Made by a program: the position numbers and the translations under genes | Assembly: GCA_007570785.1 (NCBI GenBank) | Contig: ML660201.1 | Location: forward strand, 50,676,401 to 50,740,400 | Direction of reading: 5' to 3' | Origin: Antilocapra americana | Lineage: Eukaryota > Chordata > Mammalia > Artiodactyla > Antilocapridae | Length of the DNA stretch: 64,000 nucleotides | Shown: positions 11,430-22,137 of the stretch, in pieces | How the letters are laid out: every line of letters starts with the position of its first letter | Position numbering within the stretch: position 1 is the first letter of the stretch | The notes under the pieces: model-generated | The model's database searches: none | What the model was told of the DNA's origin: nothing | Seen by the model: the letters and a program-made list of their open reading frames with translations, nothing else

Positions 11430-11635
11430 AGAGTAATTAGAGGCTCAGACTTTGGGGCCAAATTTGTATCCAACTGTCCCCACTTAGCTAGCTGGACCTG
11501 TTTCCTCATCTGTAAAATGGAAACAATAACAATAAAAGTACTTGCAGAATGGTTGGGAAGTTTAAAAGAATTCACAGATGGAAAGTGACTGGAACAGAAC
11601 TTGGCCCCTGGCAAGGCTTAGTGAGTATTCTCTGG
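11430..11635 (+). mobile_element. MIR SINE
   Basis: Near full-length MIR: 'cagactttggggccaaat', 'gtttcctcatctgtaaaatg', then '3' part 'tggcaaggcttagtgagtatt'. Confidence 0.8.
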
Positions 11636-12184
11636 TCTATTGATCGGGAGCAGGCCTGCCGAGGGTGGGGAGTCAAGGACATACTTAAAGAAGTTCAGTG
11701 AATGGCAAGTGCATTCTGGTGCTGGAATGATTCCAACTCACATGCTCTCCATTTCCTGACCCCCCCCCGGCCCCCCATCCCATTCCCCCCACCCTCTCTG
11801 GTCCCCCTTCCACTGGCCCCTGATCTCAGCACAGCTGTCTGTGCAGGCTTTTCATTTTGCTTAAAGACATGCCAGAGTCTTAGCCTAAATAAGGGGGATG
11901 GCCAGGAAGTTCACAGGGCTCCCAGGGAACTCCCGTGGGAGGACACAGTTCTGGTGGCGCAGCACCTGAGGCGCTGGCAGATTTGGCTCCCATTTTCTGC
12001 CGAAGGCCCCCTCTCCCTCATTCCTGTCCCTTCAATGGCAGGAATTTTTTGCCCTCAACTCGCTAAAGTGGAAGTCAGTGTTTCTGGAGGCCTCATCCTT
12101 ACCCTCCCCCAAGTGCACCCACTGCTCAAAAGCAGAACCTCGGGGAAGGCAGCTAAGGTCACGCAAGCTCCCCTCCCAGCCTCT
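11636..12184. other. Unique sequence with pyrimidine-rich stretch
   Basis: A C/T-rich tract runs at 11760-11825. A 165-codon plus frame (11702-12199) is present, but I see no domain or supported splice structure. Confidence 0.5.
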
Positions 12185-12400
12185 CGGAGACAAAAATAAA
12201 GTGTCTAACTGTCAGAAGCATTATGGAACTGTCAACGGTATATGGAGTCACTCCTGTGAATTATTAATAAGACACGGGCCTAACTAATCGGTGACAGCAT
12301 AAAAAATGGCAAAAATGTGTATCAAGAGATAAAGAGTTTAACAAATAAAAGATATGAGCTGTGGGAATAGTTTTCCATGAGTTCCCGGAACCAGGAGCCC
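12185..12400. promoter_or_regulatory. Candidate conserved non-coding element B
   Basis: AT-rich repeat-free block with homeodomain-like words ('gaattattaataa', 'cctaactaatcgg') and MEIS/TGIF-like 'ctgtca' repeated at about 12210 and 12230. Inference only. Confidence 0.35.
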
Positions 12401-12567
12401 AGGGTTAGGTGAAGCCATGAGCCCTAGTGCAGAGTGTTTCAGGACCATGGAAAGCGACACGGATGGGGGAAAGGGGGGCTTCCTGTCGCCATGGCTCCTC
12501 TGATCCTAGACCAGCCGCCACAGCTGTCTGGACCTCCACTCTAGTGGCCTTCTGCTCCAAGTGCATT

Positions 12568-12632
12568 ATTGTTGTTCAGTTGCCAAGTCACGTCCAACTC
12601 TGCAACTCTGTGGACCCCAGCGGGCCAGGCCA
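12568..12632 (-). mobile_element. BovB/Bov-tA terminal scrap
   Basis: 'gttgttcagttgccaagtca', 'cgtccaactctgcaactctg' and 'tggacccca' match the antisense terminal 65 bp of the family. The rest is missing. Confidence 0.75.
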
Positions 12633-12779
12633 ACTGCATTGCCTTTGCCTAAACTACAGTCAGAGCTGGTGACCCACCCCCACCCCCGACTGTGGCTTCA
12701 TCTCCCTAGACTCCAGCTCATTGTTGAAACCATTGAGTCCAATGCCTCCATAATGCAAGAGACACTGGGGGTGCACCCT

Positions 12780-13010
12780 GATGATAATTGACTTTCTCTA
12801 AGCAAGTCGAGGCAACTAATCAGCACCATGATGTTGGCAGCTGTGACTGCTGATGGAGTCAGATGCTGTCAAATTGAAGGTAATAACTGTCTCCTTTATT
12901 TAAAAAAATTACTTAATTAGCATAATTAGGGCATAAATGGGCCAATATTCTTAACCCAGCATGGGAGATGAATATGAATTATGGTGCCTTCGGGGTCTCT
13001 GGTAGAGTTA
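12780..13010. promoter_or_regulatory. Candidate conserved non-coding element C
   Basis: AT-rich repeat-free block with dense factor-like sites: 'gcaactaatcagcacc', MEIS/PBX-like 'gatgctgtcaaattg', 'cttaattagcataattagg' and 'gaatatgaattatgg'. It has the appearance of a developmental enhancer. No alignment was made. Confidence 0.4.
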
Positions 13011-13527
13011 GCAATACCAGCCAAGAGTTGGGGTCATCAGTTCAGAAGGTAGAGGAGAACAGGGAAGGTAGGTATGTGTTTAGGAGTGATGCTGTGTAAC
13101 TGTCCCCAGAAGATGTTGTTTTATGTAAAATGCACCTCTGTTTTTAAGGCAGTGATGTTCATCCTGGCATTTTTCCAATCCATCCTTTCATGTGTATTTA
13201 CTGAGCACCTGCTAGAAAGGCAGCCAGGATTCATTCTTGGCAAAAAAAAAAAATTAAAATTAAATTCACAGAGTGTGCTCCACCCTCCCCCCAGACCCCT
13301 CATCTCCCTTCCTACTCCCAAGGAGCTTTGTTCTCTGTGTCATCTGGGTGAGGTGAGAGCTTGTTCTAAGTTATACATGTTTGGTAAGGGTCCCCAAGGG
13401 GCTCTGAGAGTTGAAAGAAATCAGCTCTCATGTCTCTCAAAGTCATCTGCCAAATCAATAGCTACCTGAGTTGTGTGCCATCTGAAGATGGGAGGGTGGA
13501 GATGCATCTGAAATGCTCCTGGCCACA

Positions 13528-13584
13528 CAGACCCTGATACAGCACTTCCTGAGTGCTAGGTGTTGACCGAGACTATACACACAT
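13528..13584 (-). mobile_element. MIR SINE, left part (split by BovB)
   Basis: 'gcacttcctgagtgctaggt' and 'gactatacacacat' are the antisense MIR start. The element resumes at 14049 after the BovB insertion. Confidence 0.7.
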
Positions 13585-14038
13585 CTGTCTAATCAAAGCT
13601 ATGGTTTCTCCAGTGGTCATGTATGGATGTGAGAGTTGGACCATAAAGAAAGTTGAGTGCTAAAGAATTGATGCTTTTAAACTGTGGTGTTGGAGAAGGC
13701 TCTTGAGAGTTCCTTGGACTGCATGGAGATCAAACCAGTCAATTCTAAAGGAGATCAGTCCTGGGTGTTTATTGGAAGGACTGATGCTGAAGCTGAAACT
13801 CCAATTCTTTAGCCACCTGATACGAAGAGCTGACTCATTGGAAAAGACCCTGATGCTGGGAAAGATTGAAGGCAGGAGAAGGGGATAACAGAGGCTGACA
13901 TGGTTGGATGGCATCACTGACTCAATGGACATGAGTTTGAGCAAGCTCCCGGAGTTGGTGATGGACAGGGAAGCCTGGCATGCTGCAGTCCATGGGGTTT
14001 CAAAGAGTTGGACACAACTGAGAGACTGAACTGAACTG
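13585..14038 (+). mobile_element. BovB LINE, 5' truncated, with 10-bp TSD
   Basis: The plus-strand frame at about 13703-13888 encodes the ORF2 C-terminal region ([43 protein letters not shown]). A stop and frameshifts break it. It ends 'actgagagactgaactgaac'. The TSD 'atacacacat' is at 13575-13584 and 14039-14048. It inserted into an antisense MIR. Confidence 0.95.
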
Positions 14039-14048
14039 ATACACACAT

Positions 14049-14210
14049 TTAATTAGGGTATTTACCATTACCTGAGTGAAGTAGATACCATTATCACCCC
14101 CATTTTATAGAGGAAGAAAGGTTCAAAATGATTAAATAACTTGCCCAAAGTCACCCTGGTAGTGAATTCCGGAATCAGAATTTGAACACAGCCTAAATCC
14201 TTGGTTTAGG
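14049..14210 (-). mobile_element. MIR SINE, right part (split by BovB)
   Basis: Continues the MIR from 13584: 'cccccattttatagaggaag', 'aataacttgcccaaagtcac', 'gaatttgaacacagcc'. Confidence 0.8.
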
Positions 14211-14220
14211 TACTTACAGT

Positions 14221-14339
14221 GAAAGTGAAGTCGCTCAGTCGTGTCCGACTCTTTGCGACCCCATGAACTGTAGCCTACCAGGATCCTCTGTCCATGAGAT
14301 TTTCCAGGCAAGGGTGCTGGAGTGGGGTGCCATTTCCTT
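14221..14339 (-). mobile_element. Bov-tA-type SINE, truncated
   Basis: Antisense tail half ('agtcgctcagtcgtgtccg' to 'gctggagtggggtgccattt'). The tRNA-head half is absent. Confidence 0.85.
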
Positions 14340-14910
14340 GATGCAAACAGGAGAGCTATGCTCTGAAGTCAGACATCCATAATAAAGCGCAGGGCAGGGT
14401 GCAGAAGGGCGGTAGCATACACTGAGCACCTCATATGTAAAAGACACTGAGCTGGGTGTGGAGGCCACCGAAGAAGCCGAGACTGGGTCCCTATAACCAA
14501 GGTGCTTGTAGGTCGCAGCTAAGAGTGACTGACACGTCCAGCTCTGAACCCTTGAGCAGTCACTTCACATACTGAGGGTGTGAATCCTGGCTTCCCCACT
14601 TACCAGGCAGATGCCCTTGGGTAGAGGTCTGAATTTGGGTTCCTCTGAAAGCTAAGGCTGAAATGAGGATTCAAGTTTAAATAGTTCATTTGAGAAGCGA
14701 ATCCAGGAAACCTTGATAGTGGGATAAGAAAGTGTATTAATTAACAATCACCATAACAAATTACCTCAAAACTTAGCAGTGCAAACCAACAAGTGTCTAT
14801 TATCTAATGGTTTCTGAGGGGCGGGAATCTGAAAGTCATTTAGCTCAGGGCTGCTTATGCGGTTTTGATCAAACTGTCAGCCAGAACTGATGAATTGAAG
14901 AATTGACTGA
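14340..14910. other. Unique sequence plus unnamed old repeat
   Basis: 14740-14880 ('caccataacaaattacctca', 'aacttagcagtgcaaac', 'tctattatctaatgg') resembles a widespread mammalian repeat also seen at about 24.43-24.5 kb. I do not name it. No gene seen. Confidence 0.45.
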
Positions 14911-15456
14911 GGCTGCAGCCACGAAATTAAAAGACACTTACTCCTTGGAAGAGTGACAAATCTAAACAGCATATTAAAAAGCAGAGACACCACTTTGCTG
15001 ACAAAGGTCTGTATAGTCAAAGCTATGGTTTTTCCATTAGTCATGTATGGATGTGAGAGTTGGACCATAAAGAATTCTGGGCACCGAAGAGCTGATGGTT
15101 TTGAATTGTGCCAGAGAAGACTCCTGAGAGTCCCTTGGGCAGCAAGGAGATCAAACCAGTCCATCCTAAAGGAAATCAACCCTGAATATTCACTGGAAGG
15201 ACTGATACTGAAGTTCCAATATTTTGGTTACCTGATGCAAAGAGTCAACTCACTGGAAAAGACCCTGATGCTGGGAAAGACTGAGGGCAGGAGGAGAAGC
15301 GGGTGACAGAGGATGAGATGGTTAGATAGCAAAATCAACTCAATGGACATGAGTTTGAGCAAATGCCAGGAGGTGGTGAAGGACAGGGAAGACTGGCGTG
15401 CTGGGGTCCATGGGGTCGCACAGAGTGAGCCATGATTTAGTGACTAAATAACAACA
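14911..15456 (+). mobile_element. BovB LINE, 5' truncated
   Basis: The longest sense BovB ORF2 remnant here is an open frame of 117 codons at 14953-15306. It includes [47 protein letters not shown] and MLGKTEGRRR. Coding ends in degraded sequence, and the terminus 'tagtgactaaataacaacaa' marks the 3' end. Confidence 0.95.
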
Positions 15457-16218
15457 AGCAAGGCTGAAGGATTCACCTCTAACCTCCCGCTCATATTTCT
15501 GGGCAGCTCTGGGATCCTGTGGGCTGCTGGCTGAGAGCTTCAACATGTCACAATGTTGGCTTCTCCATTGTGCTTTCCATCTGGAAGCAGGTTCTCCCCA
15601 GAGTGAGTGATGGGAGAGAGAGAGTGAGCCAGAGATCTCCAGACAGGAGCCACACATACCATCACTTCTGTCATATTTTACTGGACACACAAACCAACTC
15701 TGATATAGTGTGAGAGGGGCTACAAGAGTTTGAATACCAGGAGGTGGGGATCATGGGGGTCATCTTAGAGGTTGGCTGAGACAGAAAGTGAAACAGAGGA
15801 AGCAAAGGAAGCCAGCAGAGGGTGTGGTAGCAAGCTAGATCCCACTGTGGGCAACTGGAGCTTAACCCCATAGGGGGACCCTGGAAAACAGTGCAGACCA
15901 TGCCTCAGCATCATCTCAACCTCAGGGTGAGAACACAGGGGTGTTTGCCCTTCCAACCCCAGCCCCTCATTGGTTGAGAGGTGTTTCCACGGGCATCAGC
16001 TCCAGCATCTTTGGCTTTCCTTGTACACAGAACAAACATAATGGGTGGTGCCCTAGTGGAATCTCCTGCAGTGGTGACTGTCTCCTACCCTAAGATTCCT
16101 GGTCCATAAGTGAGGCTGACAACAACACTTACATGATAGAGTAACTGTTCAGTGGTCAAGCCTGCCTAATAGAGAGTGTTCAGGAAGGCCTGTGGCGTGG
16201 CTACCATTCTACTTCTGA
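15457..16218. other. Unique sequence, nothing recognised
   Basis: No repeat body, exon or RNA gene that I can support. Confidence 0.5.
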
Positions 16219-16422
16219 GAAGCAGTCCCCAACCTTTTGGGCATCAGGGACTGGTTTCGTGGAAGACAGTTTTTCCATGGACCCGCAGGGGTTGGGGAGA
16301 TGGTGGATGGTTTGGGGATGATCCAAGCACATTGCATTTATTGTGCACTTTATATCTACTCTTATGACATCAGATCCACTTGAGATCCTCAGGTGTTAGA
16401 TTCCAGAGGCTGGGGACCCCTG
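16219..16422. mobile_element. Non-autonomous hAT-type DNA transposon
   Basis: The termini are inverted: the left 'aagcagtccccaacc' pairs with the right end, whose reverse complement is 'caggggtccccagcc'. The flanking 8-bp direct repeats are 'cttctgag' (16211-16218) and 'attctgag' (16423-16430), 7 of 8 identical. Eight-bp duplications and CAG-type ends are the hAT signature. No transposase is present. Confidence 0.85.
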
Positions 16423-16430
16423 ATTCTGAG

Positions 16431-17705
16431 GGATGGCTGTGAGGATGAAGTGAGATGCTGTCAACACTGCCCTTGTTAAATCTCCATTTCCTGACTCCCA
16501 TTGCTATGATCTTTCCAACTCACCACATCGCACACTCCAGACAATAACACTTCATGTCTCTGTGTTCTGACACTTAGAGGAGCCCAGAGACAGGCTGGGA
16601 GTGGAAATGGGCTATTTTAAAAGCTATTGCCTTCCTAAACATCCAAGAGACTCTCCCTGGGCGGCCCAGGGAGCCCATTGGCCTATCAGCACCTCGGACA
16701 GCTCTCAGAGGCTCTGCTTACCTAGCCAGCTTTCATCCCTCTTGTTCTTAGCAATGCCTCTAAGGTAGTCAGATGTCTTGAGACCCTCCTGTAGGGCAGT
16801 AAAGTGTGTTTTCTGACGCTCTGCAGCTAGAAGGGCAGAGTCAGGACTCAAAGCGCAAGTATAATTGCCTTAGATAAAGCATCTTACCGCTCTGTGTCTC
16901 AGTTTCTTCATTGGTAACAAGGTAACAAGGTTGGCTCCATGGGCATGTGACATGGTTTAATTTTCTCCTGTCACTGTCTTGAAATTCTTAATAATTGTTT
17001 AACAGGGGGGATCAGCATTTTCATTTTGCACTGAGCCCTGCACCTCACACTCAGCCAGTCCTGCGTGGGAATGACTATCACAGCTCCTCCCTCTACTGGA
17101 CTTGTGTTTCCGCTCCAGCCCTACTCTCCAGCCTTCTTCCCCTGCCCTATGGCCCAGAAGGCTGGCTTTCAAGAACTAGCCCTCAGTCTCCCTTGTCCCC
17201 TGTTGAACAGCTGGGTTCAGCTGATGAGAGACTGGAGGGCAGGAGGAGGGTGGACGCTTGGGTCCAAGGGCACGCTACCCATCCCCCACTGGGGTGTTTA
17301 TCCTGTCTCCTCCCTGCTGGCTTACTGCAGTTTGGCCACATCCCTCCATCAAAGCCACAACTCCTGGCAGGCGGCCCTCTCCTGAGCTTCAGCCACTCTC
17401 TCTGTAGTCCTTTTAGGTCCTCAGGCGCTTCATCATCCTTTATTGGTTTCCTTGCCTCTTTTGTTAAACTCTTCTGACTTTCTCCATATGTGTGCGCCTC
17501 CTCTTTCCCTTCAGGACCCTGCCTGATACAGTCTCCCATGGAACTATCAGGAAAGCTTAGAAAAATCCCACATGTAGCAAACACATTCAGCATGGTCCAG
17601 ATACACAGTATGTACTGAGTGGAAATTCACTATGATTATTGGTTATCTAGCTCCAAAGACTTGAAGCTCTTAGCCAATATCCTACCCAGTCACAACCCTC
17701 CCAGT
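16431..17705. other. Unique sequence, no gene recognised
   Basis: Faint MIR words occur near 16865-16920 ('ctctgtgtctcagtttcttc'). Frames of 160 (+, 16995-17477) and 136 codons (-, 17183-17593) overlap antiparallel and look non-coding. Confidence 0.5.
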
Positions 17706-17726
17706 ACACACACACACACACACACA
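17706..17726. repeat. (CA)10 microsatellite
   Basis: Ten uninterrupted CA units. Confidence 0.95.
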
Positions 17727-18530
17727 TGTACAAGCCCCTCTATAAAAACAGTTCATTTGATGGAGTGTAGATAACCAGGAAGAGCTCTGTCTCCAGGTTT
17801 CTGGCTTCAAGAGTGAAGCTTGGAATGTAAATAGCTCCCAAGGACATCTTGTTTCTAGCCCATGAGCTCTAGGCTGCTTTGTGATTCCCATCTTGGGTCA
17901 ATCTCTCTCTCAAAGGAAAACTCAAAAAGCACTTTTAAGAAAACCACAGAGACAACTGTTGTGGCAGAAAGGCTTGGCTGGGTTGGGAGAGGAGGGACAT
18001 GGAGGCACCCTAGGCAGACCTCCCAGGTCTGTGGATCCCTTCCCCTTGGCTCAGGTTGGAGACAAAGATTCGAATGGAAGCAATTTATCAGCTGGGACCC
18101 CAGGAAGCCCTTACTGGGGAAGCTGGGGAGGGAGGGAGTAAAGAAAAGGCTCACTGCTGAGCAGGTTCCTGCCATGGGCCACTGGGGCTTAGGGCTCACG
18201 TCAAGCCATCCTGGAGGGGCAGGAAGCCGGACTACATCCTCCGACTCCTGTCCATCCTCCATCTTTGGCCAGGGCTGCTCCCAGGAGTGCACCCGACCTG
18301 ACCTGCATGGCCAAGAGAGAGCAATTGGGTGGAGAGGGGCAGAGCCCACAGCGGGAACCACTGGCACCCCTTCCACTTGAAATACACCCTCAGTCAGAGG
18401 ATGAGGGCAGAGCCTCCTGGGACGGGAGTCCTGGATTTGCATAGGCAGCATCTCTGCAGGGGTCTGTCCCTTAACATATGCTGTGTGGGGTCCTCTCACA
18501 GCGCTGTGAGGTGAGCTTGTGGGGACAGTC
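17727..18530. other. Unique sequence, no gene recognised
   Basis: Covered by a 251-codon minus-strand frame (17855-18610) and a 172-codon plus-strand frame (17862-18380). The minus frame begins inside a MIR, and neither has domain features. Confidence 0.5.
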
Positions 18531-18534
18531 TCCT

Positions 18535-18605
18535 GCACTTGACAGACAAGGAAACTGAGGCATAGAGATTGCATGGCTTTTGTAAGGTCAGACAGCTGGT
18601 AAATG
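18535..18605 (-). mobile_element. MIR SINE fragment
   Basis: 'gacaaggaaactgaggcata', 'gtaaggtcagacagctggt' in antisense MIR order. Confidence 0.75.
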
Positions 18606-18718
18606 GACAAAATAAATGAAAAATCCTGCCCTGGTGTCCTTTAAATTCTGATAAATAGATAGACAAGCAAACATGTAGGCCTTTAAAAGGCAACAAGCGC
18701 TGTGGAAAACTTAAGGAG

Positions 18719-18770
18719 ATATGTGTGTATATATGTGTATATATATGGACTATATATAATATGTGTGTAT
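18719..18770. repeat. TG/TA-rich simple repeat
   Basis: Alternating purine-pyrimidine stretch of TATGTG and TATA words. Confidence 0.9.
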
Positions 18771-18779
18771 AAAATAGGA

Positions 18780-19745
18780 TTGGGAATGCTGGGGGAGGGC
18801 TAAGAATAGAATAGAACGATCAGAGAAAGATTCTAGAGATGGTAGTGTTTGAGGGCTCACGGGAGGTGAGGGCAGGAGGGTCCCTTGTGAGGGAACCATT
18901 GTCCTCTGAGGCAAGAGCCGGCCCGTGTGTGGAGCGCAGAAGCAGCCAGGAGGTCTGTGTGGCTGAGACCAGGGCTGGGCTTCCCAGGAGAGGGGACCAC
19001 TGGCCCAGATCCTGCCTCAAAGGCCACTGCAGGGGCTTTGATTTCTACTCTGAGGGTAGTGGCTTCTGAACAGAGGAGAGGTCTGGTCATTTAGCAGAAC
19101 CCCCCTGGCTACCAGTTTGAGAAGAGAATTTAGTAATGCATGAATGAGTGAGTGAGAATCCTTGTACCTCTTCACAGTGTAACCGCTTACTTTACGGAGG
19201 GACAAGAGGCAGGAGAGGGTGGGGAGCTGGTGGAAGCCACACTGCACACAGAGTCTGCAATCTTGGCTCCAAAGACAGACAGCTGGGCCCGGCGGGAGGT
19301 TCGCTGTGATGCAGCTGCCCCGACAGCCCTGTGTTCCCACCACCAGCGCAGCCTCAGGGGGCCAGTGTGATCATAGACATGAAAGCCAGCCCCATGCAGG
19401 GACAATGATCAGAAGCCTTGTGACAACTGTTTCCCCTCAGAACACCACTTTCAGGAGGCCCCAGGCCATCGGGGCGGCCCTTCTCATCCTCCTCCAGCTC
19501 CCTGGGCTGCCTGCCAGTCCTCCAGGCAGCAAGCTGAGGCCATGGCCCTCCTACCGAACAGGAGAAATAGTCACAGTTGCCCAAATAGTAACCTTCTGCT
19601 GAATGCAGGCCTGCTCTGAAGGGAGGATTCCATAGTTGCAGATAAGGCTGGTCAGAGTGTGATCATCACAGATGCCTGGAGCTACAATGTTGAATGAGAC
19701 AAGATCCCTGCCCTCAAGGAGCTTTCATCCAGGCTTCCAGGGTGC
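18780..19745. other. Unique sequence plus weak old repeat
   Basis: 18850-19090 repeats modules of the block at 40-545 ('gcagccaggaggtctgtgtg', 'tgatttctactctgagggtag'). 19100-19745 shows no gene or repeat that I can name. Confidence 0.45.
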
Positions 19746-19952
19746 TTGGTAAGTCACTTCAGTCATGTCTGACTCTTTGTGACCTCATGGACTCTAGCCC
19801 GCCAGGCTCCTCTGTCCATGGGATTCTCCAGGCAAGAACACTGGAGTGGGTTGCCATGCCCTCCTCCAGGGGATCTTCCTGACCTGGGGATCAAAACTGG
19901 GTCTTCTTCCGTGCAGGTAGTTTCTCTACCACCTGAGCCCCCAGGGAAGCCC
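19746..19952 (-). mobile_element. Bov-tA-type SINE
   Basis: Full antisense copy from 'aagtcacttcagtcatgtc' to the reversed tRNA head 'ctaccacctgagcccccagg'. Confidence 0.9.
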
Positions 19953-20008
19953 TGAGGCAATTGTGGTTTTTTTTAAATGTTCCCATAACATTTTAAAACA
20001 TAATTTTG

Positions 20009-20300
20009 TTTATTTATGTCTGTGCTGGGTCTTCATTGCTGCACAGGCTTTTCTCTCATTGTGGTATGCAGGGGCTACTGTCTAGTTGTGATGCACAGGC
20101 TTCTCACTGTGGTGGCTTCTCTTGTTGTAGAGCATGGGCTCATTTGTTGTGGTTCCCAGACTCCAGAGCACAGACTCAATAGCTGGGACACACAGGCTTA
20201 GTTACTCCACGGCATGTGGGATCTTCCTTGACCAGGGATGGAATCCATGTCTCCTACATTGGCAGGAGGATTCTTTACTACCAAGCTACTAGGGAAGCTG
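20009..20300 (-). mobile_element. CHR-type cetartiodactyl SINE
   Basis: Antisense copy: A/T-rich tail complement 'tttatttatgtctgtgctgg', body 'gcatgtgggatcttccttga', and reversed tRNA-like head 'ttctttactaccaagctact'. Confidence 0.8.
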
Positions 20301-20307
20301 TATGTGG

Positions 20308-20332
20308 TTTTTTTTTGGGGGGGGGGGGGGGG
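20308..20332. repeat. T9-G16 homopolymer junction
   Basis: Nine T followed by sixteen uninterrupted G, between a CHR SINE and an L1 scrap. G runs of this length are rare in mammals, prone to slippage and error-prone in assembly. Confidence 0.95.
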
Positions 20333-20340
20333 TTTGGAAC

Positions 20341-20590
20341 TTTTGTTTTTTTTAAAAAAAATTTTACTAGAGTATACTTCATTTACAGTGTTGTGTTAAT
20401 TTCAGATGTATAGCAAAGTGGTTCAGTTATACATGTTTTCATTCTTTTTCAAATTCTGTACACATATAGGTCACTTTCATCAGTGTTTTTATTGTTTTCA
20501 GAGTATAGGTCTTTTGACTCCTCAGGTGGGTTTATTACTAGGTATTTTAATTTTTGATGCAATGGTGAATGAAATTGTTTCCTTAATGTC
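20341..20590 (-). mobile_element. L1 LINE fragment, internally deleted
   Basis: The antisense L1 3' UTR ('gcaaagtggttcagttatac') passes at about 20460-20490 to an ORF2-derived segment ('tgatgcaatggtgaatgaaa'). An internal deletion has therefore joined two distant L1 parts. Confidence 0.75.
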
Positions 20591-21265
20591 ACCTCTGAAG
20601 CAATCTTTTCAGAGTTGAGTGGAAACCCAGGAAGGGTTGATTGGAAAATGTAGAGTGGGCTTTGAAGTGTGATTAGGATTTGTCTATTACCAAGAAGAGA
20701 GGCTTGGGCATTCCAAGTGGAAGGAACACCTCCAGCAAAGGCCCAGGGGTACAAAAGGTCATGGAGTGGTCAAGGAATTGCCAAAAGGCCAAGACAGAAG
20801 GAAAAACCAGAATATGTTTGCATCTCTTCCTTTCTGTTCTCCCCACATAGTCTCTAAAAGTCATCTTTAGTGCTCAAACAATTCTGCTCTGCCCTCAATT
20901 TGCATTCCTCACCCCAGTCTGCCCCAAAAGTATACAAATATTCATCCAAACAAAACACCTGTCTTCCCAGGGAGGAAATGAGCTTCTGAGACCATGTGGT
21001 TTTCAACACGTTGTTGCCCAAGAGATGAGAGAGTGTTTCGACATTCACCCACTATTCTAACTGGGGGCTGCTGAATGATCTGGCCTGTGTGAGACTGGGT
21101 TAGGAATCAAGGAAAAGCAGTGGATGGAAGGAATGAGGGTGGATTCAGATTAATGAGGCCAAGAACCCAGACTGAGCTACCAAAATGCTGCTGGGGGCAA
21201 GGGGTGGCCTGGGCCCTGGGTGGCTCAGCCAGCAGCCACTCCAGGCTTGCTGTGAGGGTGAGCAC
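20591..21265. other. Unique sequence, nothing named
   Basis: 20690-20770 repeats the 'gcattcca...ggaac...caaaggcccag' module of the old repeat at 40-545. No gene seen in the rest. Confidence 0.45.
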
Positions 21266-21269
21266 AGAG

Positions 21270-21420
21270 TTGGCATTCAGAGCTGTCAGAAGCGATTAAT
21301 TCATCAACAGCACAGCGCACTGGAAAACTGGCTCTGACTCAATGGCTCATTAATACCCGGACTCTGATCAGCCCGCAGATGCTAATTCAAGTCGCTCCAA
21401 ACAAAGGGCGGCCTCCCGAG
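21270..21420. promoter_or_regulatory. Candidate conserved non-coding element D
   Basis: Repeat-free block rich in homeodomain and HMG-like words: 'gcgattaattcatcaac', 'gctcattaataccc', 'agatgctaattcaag', 'ccaaacaaag'. Inference from appearance. Confidence 0.35.
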
Positions 21421-21574
21421 AGAGCCCGGGCATTAACCCTCCCCAGCTTCCTCTGCAGGACACAGTCGGGGCCTGGAGGAGATGAGCCTGGGGTGGGCTC
21501 TGGGCCACCCACCATCTCCCAGCCCAGCGCCCAGGGGCACTTAGAGTATCAGGCCCAACCCCTGCCATTTGGCA

Positions 21575-21690
21575 CACTGGTAGAGACACTGAGGCTCAGG
21601 GAGGTCCTAGGGCTTGCCCAAGGTCACAGAGTAAGAAAGGAACAGAGCTTGGACAGGACTGCAGGCCAGAGTCCTTCCCACCCTGCTCTT
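21575..21690 (-). mobile_element. MIR SINE
   Basis: 'gacactgaggctcagggag', 'cttgcccaaggtcacagagt', 'aacagagcttgg' in antisense order. Confidence 0.8.
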
Positions 21691-21923
21691 CTGTCTCTGA
21701 GCCCCTAGGGCAGCCCTGTGTCCCTGTCTCTGAGCCCCACAAACAATGGGGAAAAGCAGAGCTTGGCCCCGGCCTCAGCCTGATAACAGGACATGGGCGG
21801 GGCATTCGGGGAAGGCAGTGACCTCCTACTCACCCCCACACCTCAGCCCCCAGCCCTGGGCCTGATACAGAGCCGGGTCTTGAGAAAACACAGAACAATT
21901 CTCGACTGAGTAAACGCTAATTC

Positions 21924-22137
21924 TCCAGGGTAATGTGGCTCAGCTGGTATAGAACCCGCCTGCCATTGCAGGAGACAGAGACGCAGGTTCAATCCCTGGG
22001 TGGGAGAGATCTCCTGGAGAAGAGAATGGTGCCCCAATCCAGTATTCTTGCCTGGGAAATTCCAAGGATAGAGAAGCCTGGTGGGCTACAGTCTATGGAG
22101 TTGCAAAGAACCAGACACAACTAAGTTCACACACACA
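21924..22137 (+). mobile_element. Bov-tA-type SINE with TSD
   Basis: Sense copy with recognisable head ('aatgtggctcagctggtat', 'aggttcaatccctgg') and tail ('gacacaactaag'). The imperfect 11-bp TSD is 'aacgctaattc' (21913-21923) and 'aactctaattc' (22138-22148). The element lacks several CpGs. Confidence 0.9.

Noticed and set aside
12815..12845. REST/NRSF-like half-site 'tcagcacca'
   Set aside because: The second half-site is at non-canonical spacing and poor match.
17855..18610. 251-codon minus-strand frame
   Set aside because: It starts inside a MIR, overlaps a 172-codon plus frame and has no domain or signal features.
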